Shown here: in pieces, positions 8,483 through 17,001 of the stretch
Layout: each line of letters opens with the position of its first letter
Numbering within the stretch: the stretch's first letter is position 1
DNA from: Chloroflexota bacterium
GTDB lineage: Bacteria > Chloroflexota > Anaerolineae > B4-G1
Length of the DNA: 64,000 nucleotides
Reading direction: 5' to 3'
Assembly: GCA_012514315.1 (NCBI GenBank)
Contig: JAAZAN010000241.1
Coordinates: forward strand, 1-64,000
Notes under the pieces: model-generated
Databases searched by the model: none
Seen by the model: the letters and a program-made list of their open reading frames with translations, nothing else
Told to the model about the DNA's origin: nothing
Position numbers and translations under genes: made by a program

Positions 8483-9334
8483 TTACCGCTGTGGCCGGGC
8501 CAGCTCCAACACCCCGTCCTCGCCCGCGCTGTAAGTGTGCTCACATGCGGCGCACTTGAGGCTGCGGTCCTGCCACTCCATACGGTGGGCGCAGACGGGG
8601 CAGCGGAGAAATTCCGGGAGCGGACGTATCCCACCTCCGCGTGGCGAGCCCGTCTTCACTGCCCAGGCCAGGTCGTATTCCACTTGCCACGGACGCACCT
8701 TGATAGACTCGAGAGGAAGGGCGGCGAGTACATCACCGAATGTGTCGCGGGGAAACGCGCGGGCCGGCAAGAGCCGGGCGTCTCGTCCGATGCGATTCGT
8801 AACGAGCAACACACCCCCCGGGCGCAGTACACGCACCAGTTCGTGCAGGACTTTCCGAGGGTTCGGCGTGAATTCCAGGGCCTCCAGACACGTGACAGCA
8901 TCGAACGTGCCATCATCGAACGGAAGCTCCTGGGCATCCTGCCAGATGTAGGTGATGCGGTCGCTGAACTGGGCCGTTTCGTGCGTTGCCTGATTGAGCA
9001 TCTTCCGGGACAGGTCAATCGCGATGACGCGTCCCTCGAATGCCGGCTGGCGGAGAAGCGCTCTCGGCAGGCGCCCCGTGCCCGTCGCCACGTCCAGGAC
9101 GAGAGGCGCTGGCACCCACTCCAGTGCCCGGGCGAGTGGAATGCCCAGAAACCACTGTTCATCGCCCGAATCATACTGCTTGATTCGCTCGTAGACGCGT
9201 GCCGACCAATCGTAGAGCAGCACAACGATCCGGGGGCCCAGGTATGTCCCCTCTGCGATGATAAGCTGCCAGTAGAGGAGTAGACCGAGGGCGAGTATAG
9301 TCACGAGCCCGGCTCCAAGCGCGATCCAGTTCAT
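8483..9334 (-). CDS. Membrane-anchored class I SAM methyltransferase with zinc ribbon
   Basis: A 283-residue protein. Residues 5-25 form one transmembrane helix. Residues 70-200 are a Rossmann-fold methyltransferase domain of the UbiE/Methyltransf_11 type with motif I LDVATGTGR and post-I AIDLS. The last 45 residues carry two CxxC pairs (CPVC and CAAC), a zinc-ribbon tail. The substrate is unknown. The gene starts 3 bases after the stop of the membrane-protein gene upstream and lacks a clear ribosome site, so it is probably translated by coupling from that gene. It ends convergently with the gene before it. Confidence 0.82.
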   Translation of the reverse strand: MNWIALGAGLVTILALGLLLYWQLIIAEGTYLGPRIVVLLYDWSARVYERIKQYDSGDEQWFLGIPLARALEWVPAPLVLDVATGTGRLPRALLRQPAFEGRVIAIDLSRKMLNQATHETAQFSDRITYIWQDAQELPFDDGTFDAVTCLEALEFTPNPRKVLHELVRVLRPGGVLLVTNRIGRDARLLPARAFPRDTFGDVLAALPLESIKVRPWQVEYDLAWAVKTGSPRGGGIRPLPEFLRCPVCAHRMEWQDRSLKCAACEHTYSAGEDGVLELARPQR

Positions 9335-9337
9335 AGG

Positions 9338-10237
9338 CTACAAGGCGAGCGCGATCGCCAACATCGAGGCCAGAAGCCAGCATCTGGAATGCCGGGTGTA
9401 CCACTCTGCAGAATGGTTGTGCCCCAACCACGGAAGCAGGCTGAACTGAGGCACCAAGAAGAGCACGAAAGCCAGCGCGGCGAACGGATGGCCCAGTGTA
9501 GTCAGCAGGAGGGCACAGGCGGTCTGTACGAGGATGTGCGCAATCCGGCCGCTGAGTGAGTTGGTCCGGCGCGACGTGCCATAGGCCAGAGCAAGCAGCA
9601 GGGCAAAGGCGGCTCCCCCGGGAGTCACACGCCCGAACGACGCCTGCCCGGCTATCCAGGGCAGCATGATGGTGACGAGCGCATCCCATTCGGGAACTGG
9701 TTCACCACGGCCCTGGTTCCAGGCAACCCCCAACTGCATGATGGCGATCGCCCCCAGACTGATCGCGATCAAGTCGGGACCCAGTAGGAGACCAAACAGC
9801 GCTATCACCGGGACAGAGACGACGATCGCCGAGATTGAGGGGCCACAGGCGGGCCAAAGGATGACGGCCCACCACGCGCGGAACTCGCCCAACCACGCCG
9901 AGACACGATCTCCCACGGTGCCGGGAAGCGTGTAGGGCAGCCGGGCTACTGGCTGACCGGCGTGCCATCGACGCCACTGCTGGAATGGAGTGGCCCAGTC
10001 TGTGCTCGACAAGGCGAACCAGAGAGTGCCCCAGCCGCCGTCCACCAGGAGCAGCAGTAGTGCCAGTCGAGTCCAGTCAATCGCCACCAGGCCAGCAGTC
10101 CCGATGGAGATGATGACGCCGCACGCGGCTGCCACCGCTGGCCCCAGCCATACTGACAGGCTGGTGAGACGCGCCTGAAGCTGGACGATCCCGCCTGCGG
10201 TGGATCGTTGTGAATTGACGGCGTGCTCTCGCTCCAT
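9338..10237 (-). CDS. Polytopic membrane protein, function unknown
   Basis: A 299-residue, very hydrophobic protein with about eight predicted transmembrane helices separated by short loops. I do not recognise a family with confidence. The start is placed at ATG 10237: a perfect TATAAT box lies only 7 bases upstream, so the mRNA is expected to begin at or next to the start codon. It forms a two-gene operon with the membrane-anchored methyltransferase, which starts 3 bases after its stop. That coupling suggests a shared role at the membrane, perhaps lipid or quinone modification, but the sequence does not show it. Confidence 0.7.
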   Translation of the reverse strand: MEREHAVNSQRSTAGGIVQLQARLTSLSVWLGPAVAAACGVIISIGTAGLVAIDWTRLALLLLLVDGGWGTLWFALSSTDWATPFQQWRRWHAGQPVARLPYTLPGTVGDRVSAWLGEFRAWWAVILWPACGPSISAIVVSVPVIALFGLLLGPDLIAISLGAIAIMQLGVAWNQGRGEPVPEWDALVTIMLPWIAGQASFGRVTPGGAAFALLLALAYGTSRRTNSLSGRIAHILVQTACALLLTTLGHPFAALAFVLFLVPQFSLLPWLGHNHSAEWYTRHSRCWLLASMLAIALAL

Positions 10238-10244
10238 AGAGCGG

Positions 10245-10273
10245 ATTATACCACGTCTAGTACACTTGTGGAA
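10245..10273 (-). promoter_or_regulatory. Leaderless promoter of the membrane protein gene
   Basis: A TATAAT box (10250-10245) lies exactly 7 bases before ATG 10237; TTCCAC (10273-10268) sits 17 bases upstream as a weak -35. Transcription should begin at the start codon itself. No ribosome-binding sequence precedes the gene, in agreement with a leaderless message. Confidence 0.6.
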
Positions 10274-10290
10274 CGGCGACAACATCTGGC

Positions 10291-10319
10291 TTGACGTCAC
10301 GATATCATCAACCTATAAT
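10291..10319 (+). promoter_or_regulatory. Promoter of the PhzF-like gene
   Basis: TTGACG (10291-10296) and TATAAT (10314-10319) are 17 bases apart. The box is close to consensus and is divergent from the leaderless promoter at 10245-10273. Predicted leader is about 70 bases. Confidence 0.7.
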
Positions 10320-10395
10320 CAGACTCAGTTCTGCGTACGCGTGCTCGAAACGGCTGGAGCCAGCTGACGTGTCGCCTGGCCCTTGGAGGAAGATA

Positions 10396-11199
10396 TTGTC
10401 ACTCGAGATCGTGCAAGTCGATGCGTTCACTAGCTCGCCGTTCCGGGGTAATCCGGCTGCAGTATGCGTTCTGAATGATCCGGCGTCTGACACGTGGATG
10501 CAGGCGGTGGCGGCCGAGATGAACCTCTCAGAGACTGCCTTTCTGCGGCGACGAGGAGGCGGTTTCTCCATCCGTTACTTCACGCCACGCGTGGAAGTGC
10601 CACTCTGTGGTCACGCGACGCTCGCGAGCGCACACGTGCTGTGGGAAGCGGGCGAAGTCCCGCCTAGTGAGACGATCCGTTTCCATACGCGGGACTCCGC
10701 CCTCTTTGCGTCTCGCGAAGCGTCTCGGGTCTGTCTGGACTTTCCGTCGTTTCCCGTTGTGCCAATCGCTGTGCCTGTGCAGCTTCCTGGCGTTCTGGGA
10801 ACGAGTGTGATGGGGGCATACCGTGGGGACACGGATTGGCTTCTGGTCGAGCTAGAGGACGAGTCTACATTGCGCGCGCTTCGGCCAGACCTGGGGAGGC
10901 TCGAGGCGGATGGCTACGGCTGCATCGCGGTGACTGCTGCGTGCGGTTCAGGCGCCTTCGATTTCGTCTCGCGTTGCTTCGCCCCTGGTGAAGGGATTCC
11001 GGAAGACCCAGTCACAGGATCAGCCCATTGCTGTCTGGGACCATTCTGGGCTGGACGGCTGGGAAGGACGGATCTCACTGGCTACCAGGCATCCTCGCGC
11101 GGCGGGACAGTGCATGTTCGGGTGCGCGGAAGCCGCGTGGATCTGCTGGGGCAGGCCGTCACAGTCATGCGCAGCCAACTGATGGTCGACCCCAACTAG
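10396..11199 (+). CDS. PhzF family isomerase/epimerase-like protein
   Basis: A 267-residue protein of the PhzF/diaminopimelate-epimerase fold. It opens with the family hallmark QVDAFTSSPFRGNPAAVCVL, contains NLSETAFL with the conserved catalytic Glu, a central PLCGHATLASA motif, and ends with the EDPVTGSAHCCLGPFW motif of the second lobe. PhzF itself isomerises a phenazine precursor; most relatives have unknown substrates. The start is TTG 10396, with GGAGGA upstream; the 35 codons before it overlap the promoter. It stands alone, 96 bases before the PHP gene. Confidence 0.85.
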   Translation: MSLEIVQVDAFTSSPFRGNPAAVCVLNDPASDTWMQAVAAEMNLSETAFLRRRGGGFSIRYFTPRVEVPLCGHATLASAHVLWEAGEVPPSETIRFHTRDSALFASREASRVCLDFPSFPVVPIAVPVQLPGVLGTSVMGAYRGDTDWLLVELEDESTLRALRPDLGRLEADGYGCIAVTAACGSGAFDFVSRCFAPGEGIPEDPVTGSAHCCLGPFWAGRLGRTDLTGYQASSRGGTVHVRVRGSRVDLLGQAVTVMRSQLMVDPN

Positions 11200-11229
11200 C
11201 CGGCACGTATCGTTGATCTGTCTCGATCG

Positions 11230-11238
11230 TGCTATATA
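11230..11238 (+). promoter_or_regulatory. Extended -10 promoter candidate before the PHP gene
   Basis: TGC followed by TATATA (11233-11238) matches the extended -10 pattern seen repeatedly in this window. No good -35 box is present. It would give a leader of about 50 bases to the ATG at 11296. Confidence 0.35.
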
Positions 11239-11295
11239 TCGGCAAGCGCTCGAGCATACCTCAAATCACTGCATCAAAGAGGGCCGTACAGTCAC

Positions 11296-12189
11296 ATGAA
11301 TCTCTTTCGATATGATGTGTCAGGTCGATGGTACAAGGGCAACACCCACATTCACAGCCTCGCGTCCGATGGCGGGAAGTCGTTCTCTGAACTGGCCGAA
11401 ATGTACGCGGCCGAAGGGTATGACTTCCTGTTCCGGACTGATCACTGGGTCGCATCGGATGCCGCTTCTGATCCGTGCGAGTATCCGTTGCTCTGGCTCG
11501 ATGGTATCGAGCTGAACGGGCGAGACTACGGGGGATCAGAGTATCACGTGAACTGCCTGGGGACGTTCTCCGACATATCCACAGAGATGGGGTTCATTCC
11601 TGCATTGGAGGCCGTTCGTGCTCAGGATGGTCTGCTGATCCTGGCTCATCCACACTGGATGGGCAACTCGCTCGAGGACGCGCGGCGCTACGGCTTCGAT
11701 GGGGTCGAAGTCTATAACAACGTGTGTAACTTCCTGAACGGAAAGGGCGATGCGGGTGTGTACTGGCACGCCATGCTGCGCCGGTTCCCGAACACGCTCG
11801 GCTTCGCTGTAGATGATGCGCACATACGACCGGACGAACCAGCGTGGAATGGTGGTTGGATTGTGGTCAACGCCCCTGAGCTCACCCCAAGCGCGATCAT
11901 CACAGCCATCAGGGCGGGGAACTTCTACTCCAGCCGCGGGCCTGACTTCCGCGGGATCGGTCTCGACGGGCGCGTCGTGCACGTCAAGGTGTCTCCAGTG
12001 AGTGTTGTGCGACTGATCGGGCCAGCATACTGGTCCAGACGCGTATGCGCCGGGGAAGGTCAGGTGCTTACTGAGGTCCAGATGGAGATCCCGGATGAGT
12101 GGCCCTATGCGCTGATTGAGATCGAAGATGGGGCTGGGCGGCGCGCCTGGACCAACACCCTGTTCTGTTCTGAAGGAGGACACGATTGA
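11296..12189 (+). CDS. PHP domain metal-dependent phosphoesterase
   Basis: A 297-residue protein of the PHP superfamily, CehA/McbA-like. Metal-binding signatures are NTHIHSLASDGG near residue 16, FRTDHW near 48, AHPHW near 116 and DDAH near 176, which together supply the His/Asp ligands of the trinuclear site. These enzymes hydrolyse phosphate esters or related bonds; the substrate is open. The C-terminal 80 residues form a beta-rich domain. The stop codon overlaps the ATG of the next gene (TGATG), so the two are translationally coupled with a dehydrogenase. Confidence 0.83.
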   Translation: MNLFRYDVSGRWYKGNTHIHSLASDGGKSFSELAEMYAAEGYDFLFRTDHWVASDAASDPCEYPLLWLDGIELNGRDYGGSEYHVNCLGTFSDISTEMGFIPALEAVRAQDGLLILAHPHWMGNSLEDARRYGFDGVEVYNNVCNFLNGKGDAGVYWHAMLRRFPNTLGFAVDDAHIRPDEPAWNGGWIVVNAPELTPSAIITAIRAGNFYSSRGPDFRGIGLDGRVVHVKVSPVSVVRLIGPAYWSRRVCAGEGQVLTEVQMEIPDEWPYALIEIEDGAGRRAWTNTLFCSEGGHD

Positions 12190-13235
12190 TGGCGCCGTCG
12201 GAGTTGCCGAGCATTTTAGTGCTTGTACCGGACCAGTTGTATCGTGAGCTCTTCACACCGGAGATGGACGCGCTACTGCGCTCGCTGGGCAATGTCGAGT
12301 TCGCTGATGAGGCGGGGATGTCCCACGGCGGGCTCGCCGCAAGGGTTTCCCAATTTGACTGCTGTGTGACCGGTTGGGGATCGCCGCACTTCTCTGACGA
12401 TGTCCTAGATGCTGCCGGAAGGTTGAGACTTGTGGCTCATTCGGCAGGCAGTGTGAAAGGACTGATCTCGCCGACGGCATTCGATAGAGGAATCGCGATT
12501 ACCCATGCGGCGAGTGCTATCGCGTACGCCGTCGCGGATATGTCGATGCTGTTAATGTGGCTTGCGTTGCGACAGGTGCATGCCTACGACCGCGCTCTGA
12601 AGGCCGGTGCATCATGGCAGGAGTGCCAGAGGAGTGGGTACCCGCAGCGGCGGGATCGGCGTGATGCTGGCCTGGGACGCGAGATGACGGGACAACGCGT
12701 GGGTGTAGTAGGCGCTGGATACACTGGGCGGTGTCTAATCGCGCTGCTCAAGCGCCTGGACTGCGATGTCTGGGTGTACGATCCCTACCTGAGCGACCAG
12801 CGAGCGGCGGAGATGGGCGTTCGGAAGGTCGGGTTGCATGAACTCCTCACTCAGTGTCGCCTCGTGTCGCTGCAGCTGCCGTCGACGGACGAAACGCGCC
12901 GGATGATCGGCGCACGGGAGCTCGCGCTACTTCCGGATGGCGCCATTCTTACGAACACGTCGCGATCGTGGGTGGTTGACGAATCTGCGCTCCTGGCGGA
13001 GTTGGCTACCGGCCGAATACAGGCGGCTCTCGATGTGTTCGATGAGGAACCTCTGCCGGAGGATAGTCCATTCCGTCTGTTGGATAACGTGATCCTGACT
13101 CCGCACGTCGCTGGGGCCACCACCGAGGCACGAGAGCGGCAGGGCTGCGTCATCGTCGAGGAGATCCAACGGTTCTTTGCTGGCGAACCGCTGCGATATG
13201 GTGTCACGGCGGAGATGTGGTCGATTATGGCCTGA
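12189..13235 (+). CDS. D-isomer 2-hydroxyacid dehydrogenase family protein
   Basis: A 348-residue NAD(P)-dependent oxidoreductase. The nucleotide-binding motif GVVGAGYTGRCL starts near residue 174, and the catalytic triad typical of the family is present: Arg in TSRSWVVDE, Glu in DVFDEEPLP and His in LTPHVAGATTEAR. It interconverts a 2-hydroxy and a 2-oxo acid. The ATG at 12189 overlaps the upstream stop and has GAAGGAGG 9 bases before it; a TTG one codon upstream is also possible. Coupling with the PHP gene suggests a shared, unidentified substrate pathway. Confidence 0.87.
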   Translation: MAPSELPSILVLVPDQLYRELFTPEMDALLRSLGNVEFADEAGMSHGGLAARVSQFDCCVTGWGSPHFSDDVLDAAGRLRLVAHSAGSVKGLISPTAFDRGIAITHAASAIAYAVADMSMLLMWLALRQVHAYDRALKAGASWQECQRSGYPQRRDRRDAGLGREMTGQRVGVVGAGYTGRCLIALLKRLDCDVWVYDPYLSDQRAAEMGVRKVGLHELLTQCRLVSLQLPSTDETRRMIGARELALLPDGAILTNTSRSWVVDESALLAELATGRIQAALDVFDEEPLPEDSPFRLLDNVILTPHVAGATTEARERQGCVIVEEIQRFFAGEPLRYGVTAEMWSIMA

Positions 13236-13277
13236 CTCTGGCGAGCACGTGCTTGATGCGTCACAGGCTAGCCGCGC

Positions 13278-14426
13278 TCACGAGACGGACGAGGGGCTGA
13301 GTGGTTTGCGGTAGACCCGGTATCGTTTGTATATTTGGGCGCCCATATGGTGTGCAAGTACTGGCGTGCGTGGGTTATCGTCGCTCGTGAGAGACAGGTC
13401 GAGCCAGGAGTATCCCTTAGCCCGTGCCCTCCGTACCATTTCGTCAAATAGCAGCACACTCACACCAGTATCCCAAAGATCAGGCTCCACGAGCACGCTC
13501 TTGATCGCCAGGCACCGCGGACGATGGCGCAGAGCCGCCCACAGACGCAGGAAATCCCATGGATGACGAAGGCCGTCGACTCGTATGAAGGCCTCGTTCA
13601 GATTAGGGATGCCCGGAAACCATCCCACGGTGCGCCCTCGAATCTCAGCGAAGAGGACCAGCTCCGGGTCTGCGATGTCGCGAAATGGTCGCAACATCGC
13701 GTCTAGTGCGTCGCGCTGCCATGGGATGAAATCAGGGAGATGGCGCAGCGCCGTGTTCAGGAGATGATGGATCCGATTGACCTCACTGTCCCATTGGCCA
13801 AGGTCTGCGTCGCGTACTAAGATGTCGGAGCGTTCACGTACACGGCGGGCCAGCCGAGTGAGGCGCCGCAATGCCGGCGTATCACGCGTCAGGTCGGCCG
13901 CAAACGCCAGGTTGTCGCCACGCGCCGGAACGAAGCCGTAGCCCTCGACCAGGTCCCGGTAGTATGGAGGCGTGTGGCCACAGAAGACAGCTGGCGGACG
14001 ATCACGCCCCTCTATGAGGACGCCGTATCCATCCTCATAATCCAGATTGAACGGACCGTAGAGCGCGTCCAAGTCGTGCTCGCGTGCCCATGCGGCTGCT
14101 GTGTCTATGAGGGCTCGTGCGACGGACTCATCCGGCACACACTCGAAGAACCCGAAGACGCAGTCGCGCCTCGACCTGGCCTGATTAGTGGTTGGGTCCT
14201 CGGCAGCGCAGATGGTGCCAACAGGTGTGTGGTGGTCCCACGCAACAAAGAGCTCCGCGCTGCCGCGTCGGAACCACACGCCACGCTGCGGGTCTATCAC
14301 CTTCGCCCGCTCGGGGATCAGCGGTGGAACCCAGATTGGATCATCCCGGTACACGTGCCACGGGAATGTCAGGAAGACCCTGCGTTCGTGACGGGAAGAG
14401 ACGGGACGGACCTCAATGGCAGGCAT
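13278..14426 (-). CDS. GNAT-fold protein, YghO-like
   Basis: A 382-residue protein resembling the E. coli YghO family, a two-lobed GNAT-type acyltransferase fold of unknown activity. The N-terminal FPWHVYRDDPIWVPPLIPE segment and the GPFNLDYEDGYGVLIEG block are typical of this family. The C-terminal lobe includes SLTSDDNPRTPVLAHHMGAQ, a pattern close to the acetyl-CoA-binding end of GNAT domains. I prefer the second in-frame ATG (14426) because GAAGG lies well placed before it; ATG 14432 is 3 bases after the stop of the transporter gene. It therefore sits in one operon with that symporter. Confidence 0.72.
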   Translation of the reverse strand: MPAIEVRPVSSRHERRVFLTFPWHVYRDDPIWVPPLIPERAKVIDPQRGVWFRRGSAELFVAWDHHTPVGTICAAEDPTTNQARSRRDCVFGFFECVPDESVARALIDTAAAWAREHDLDALYGPFNLDYEDGYGVLIEGRDRPPAVFCGHTPPYYRDLVEGYGFVPARGDNLAFAADLTRDTPALRRLTRLARRVRERSDILVRDADLGQWDSEVNRIHHLLNTALRHLPDFIPWQRDALDAMLRPFRDIADPELVLFAEIRGRTVGWFPGIPNLNEAFIRVDGLRHPWDFLRLWAALRHRPRCLAIKSVLVEPDLWDTGVSVLLFDEMVRRARAKGYSWLDLSLTSDDNPRTPVLAHHMGAQIYKRYRVYRKPLSPSSVS

Positions 14427-14435
14427 GCTCATCCT

Positions 14436-15788
14436 TCAGGGAGTGATTGACCGGCGGCCTTCCAGTTCCTGACGCATTTTGGTGTGAACCTCGCGATCAA
14501 GCGGGTACGTGATGGCAAACACAATTCCGACACACAACAGCACGGCGGGGACTGGTCCTGCCAGGATGCGTATGCTTCGAATTGCGCTGGCTGACTGCTG
14601 CACGGCATTGGGCACGTAGCCGCCGATATCCAGGAGTAGCAGAGCGAGCGGGATTGCCACAGACGATGCGATCTTCTGTGCAAGTGTGATGAGGCTGTAA
14701 AACATCCCCTCGTGTCGCTCCCCAGTCTGAACCTCATCCCACTCAACCGCATCAGGCAGAATGGACCAGGGAAGTACGTGGGCTGCTCCGACGCCGATGC
14801 CTGCACACACGCACAAAGACATGATCACGAGCATACCTATGCCACTGCCCAAAGCCACGAGCGTGATCTGGACGACGGCCCAGAATGCGATACCAAGAAC
14901 GTAGGCCCAGCGCTTGTTCCAGCGGCGGGAGAGCCAGCTCCACAAGGGCAACGCGATGATCGCTGTGATGAAGATGGCGCCCATAATCAGATCGCTCTGG
15001 GCTTCACGTCCGAAGTAGTACTTGATGAAGTACAGGAGGACGGCCTGCAGCAGGTCAATCGAAACCCACGTAACCAGGAATATGGCCAACCCGAATACGA
15101 ACGGACGGTTCCTCAGAGCCGCCCGAAACGAGCTGCCCAGCGCGGGCTTCCTCTTGATCATGTAGTCATCCCGTTCACGGGTACCGAGGAATGCAATGAA
15201 CAGGGGGCTTGCGCTGGCGATTGCGAAAGTCACAGCCATCATGAAGATGCGGCGCTCGCTACCCGGTGAGAACGAGCCTACCATCGCCAAGGGGAGGGTG
15301 AAGGCCACGAGGCTAGCGGCTATGGAGAAGAACATGCGGTAGGTGGTCAGCGAAGTCCGCTCGTCGTAATCTGCAGTCAGCTCGGGTGTAAGCGCGAAGT
15401 AGGGCATGTAGGCGAAAGTTGCCGCGGCGTCGAATAGCACGTAAGCAACTGAGTAGTAGGCGGCCAGTGCAATCTGACGGGTGAACGACGGGCGCCACCA
15501 CATCAGCGTGAAGGTCAGGGCGAATGGAAGCGCGCCGAAGAGCAGAAACGGCCGCCGTCGTCCCCATCGGGTCCGAGTACGATCTGAGATGTGCCCAATG
15601 AGTGGATCATTGATGTAATCCCAGCTTCGTCCGATGAAGATCGCGGCCGCAGCAATCGAAGGGGCAAGCCCAACCACATCGGTGAGGAAGATGGCGAAGT
15701 AGGCGCCAATGATCGTAGTGGTCAGACTGAACCCTGTGTCGCCGCAGCCATACAGGAGTTTGGTCCTGCGTGAGAGGCGTTCTGACAT
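14436..15788 (-). CDS. GPH family glycoside/pentoside/hexuronide:cation symporter
   Basis: A 450-residue, 12-helix inner-membrane transporter of the major facilitator superfamily. The N-terminal LLYGCGDTGFSLTTTIIGAY and the loop motif DPLIGHISDRTRTRWGRRRPFLL are diagnostic of the GPH (MelB/XylP) family, which couples uptake of sugars or uronides to Na+ or H+. ATG 15788 follows AAAGGG; the ATG two codons upstream is too close. It lies 57 bases after the dehydrogenase gene and just before the GNAT-like gene, all minus strand. It would supply a carbohydrate substrate; which one cannot be told. Confidence 0.9.
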   Translation of the reverse strand: MSERLSRRTKLLYGCGDTGFSLTTTIIGAYFAIFLTDVVGLAPSIAAAAIFIGRSWDYINDPLIGHISDRTRTRWGRRRPFLLFGALPFALTFTLMWWRPSFTRQIALAAYYSVAYVLFDAAATFAYMPYFALTPELTADYDERTSLTTYRMFFSIAASLVAFTLPLAMVGSFSPGSERRIFMMAVTFAIASASPLFIAFLGTRERDDYMIKRKPALGSSFRAALRNRPFVFGLAIFLVTWVSIDLLQAVLLYFIKYYFGREAQSDLIMGAIFITAIIALPLWSWLSRRWNKRWAYVLGIAFWAVVQITLVALGSGIGMLVIMSLCVCAGIGVGAAHVLPWSILPDAVEWDEVQTGERHEGMFYSLITLAQKIASSVAIPLALLLLDIGGYVPNAVQQSASAIRSIRILAGPVPAVLLCVGIVFAITYPLDREVHTKMRQELEGRRSITP

Positions 15789-15845
15789 TGGCATCCCTTT
15801 CGCTGCTGTCCGGCACTGACCTGGACCAAGCCGAAATCAGGAATC

Positions 15846-16937
15846 CTAGACACGTTCAGCGACCGCCCGAGCAATATCGAGAGTGCTCGCTTTGCCGCCC
15901 ATGTCGTAGGTTCGGATACTGCCCTCGGCGATCACCTCCGCCACGGCGCGTTCCAGATGCTCCGCCATCTGACGTTCGCCTAGCCACTCGAGCATCATTC
16001 GGACCGCCAGGATCGTCGCGATAGGATTAGCGCGGTACTGCCCGGCATACTTTGGCGCCGACCCGTGGGTTGGCTCGAACACGGCATAGTTGTCGCCGAT
16101 GTTGCCGCTGCACGCGAACCCAAGTCCGCCCACCATCTGAGCACACAGGTCGGACATGATGTCTCCGAACAGGTTTGTTGTGACGACCACGTCGTAATCG
16201 AGCGGGTTCTTGAGCAGCCACATTCCCATCGCGTCGATGTTGGCCTCGTCATAGGCGATTCCGGGAAACTCCGCCGCCACAGTCCTCGCGGCCTTGAGGA
16301 AAACACTGTCAGTGTGTCGCAGAACATTGGCCTTGTGCACCGCGGTGACGCGTCGCCTGCTGTGCTGGCGGGCGTACTCGAATGCGCGTCGCACGATTCG
16401 CTCCGATGCGCGATGCGTGATAGCGCGCAAGGAGATCGAAGCATCTCGAGGAATGCGCTCCATACCGGGGACATCGTAGAACAGCTCTGGAACCTGGGAA
16501 TACTCGACCCCGATGTACATCCCTTCCGTGTTCTCCCGGAACACGACTATGTCAATATCCTCACGGTAATTGAGCGGGTTGCCGGCAAACGCTCGGCACG
16601 GGCGCAGACACGTGTAGAGGTCCAGCTCCTGGCGCATTCGGACGATGGGACTGCGGTATACGCGCCCCTGACCGCGCAACCCAGGCGCGAGTTCTGCTTC
16701 TGCGGCATCCCGGGGTTTGGATGTGATTGCGCCGAAGAGCGCGCAGTCTGTGCTGCCCAGTGTATCGAGGGTCCGCTGTGGCAACGGGTCGCCCTCCTGA
16801 CACCAGAACTCCCATCCGATGTCGGCAGTCACGTACTCAGCGTCCAGTGCGAGGCAATCCAGCACGATCTCGGCTGCCTCTAGAACGTCGCGGCCGATTC
16901 CGTCACCAGGCATCCATGCGATGTGGTACTTCGTCAT
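15846..16937 (-). CDS. Isocitrate/isopropylmalate dehydrogenase family, NAD-type beta-decarboxylating
   Basis: A 363-residue enzyme that oxidises and decarboxylates a 3-substituted malate. Family motifs are MPGDGIGRDVLEAAE at the N-terminus, RQELDLYTCLRP near 105, RENTEGMYIGVEY near 134 and the metal-binding Asp residues in TTNLFGDIMSDL. The motif set fits isocitrate/homoisocitrate-type as well as isopropylmalate-type enzymes, so the natural substrate is open. ATG follows AGAGGAG. It is the fourth gene of a run with LeuC-like, LeuD-like and AbrB-type genes, and no LeuA-type synthase is near, which argues against ordinary leucine synthesis. Confidence 0.85.
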   Translation of the reverse strand: MTKYHIAWMPGDGIGRDVLEAAEIVLDCLALDAEYVTADIGWEFWCQEGDPLPQRTLDTLGSTDCALFGAITSKPRDAAEAELAPGLRGQGRVYRSPIVRMRQELDLYTCLRPCRAFAGNPLNYREDIDIVVFRENTEGMYIGVEYSQVPELFYDVPGMERIPRDASISLRAITHRASERIVRRAFEYARQHSRRRVTAVHKANVLRHTDSVFLKAARTVAAEFPGIAYDEANIDAMGMWLLKNPLDYDVVVTTNLFGDIMSDLCAQMVGGLGFACSGNIGDNYAVFEPTHGSAPKYAGQYRANPIATILAVRMMLEWLGERQMAEHLERAVAEVIAEGSIRTYDMGGKASTLDIARAVAERV

Positions 16938-17001
16938 AGCGGTCTCCTCTCAGTTCCCCGGCTCATGGGAGTCATTTCGCTGAACTCAGGACTGCACAGT
17001 G

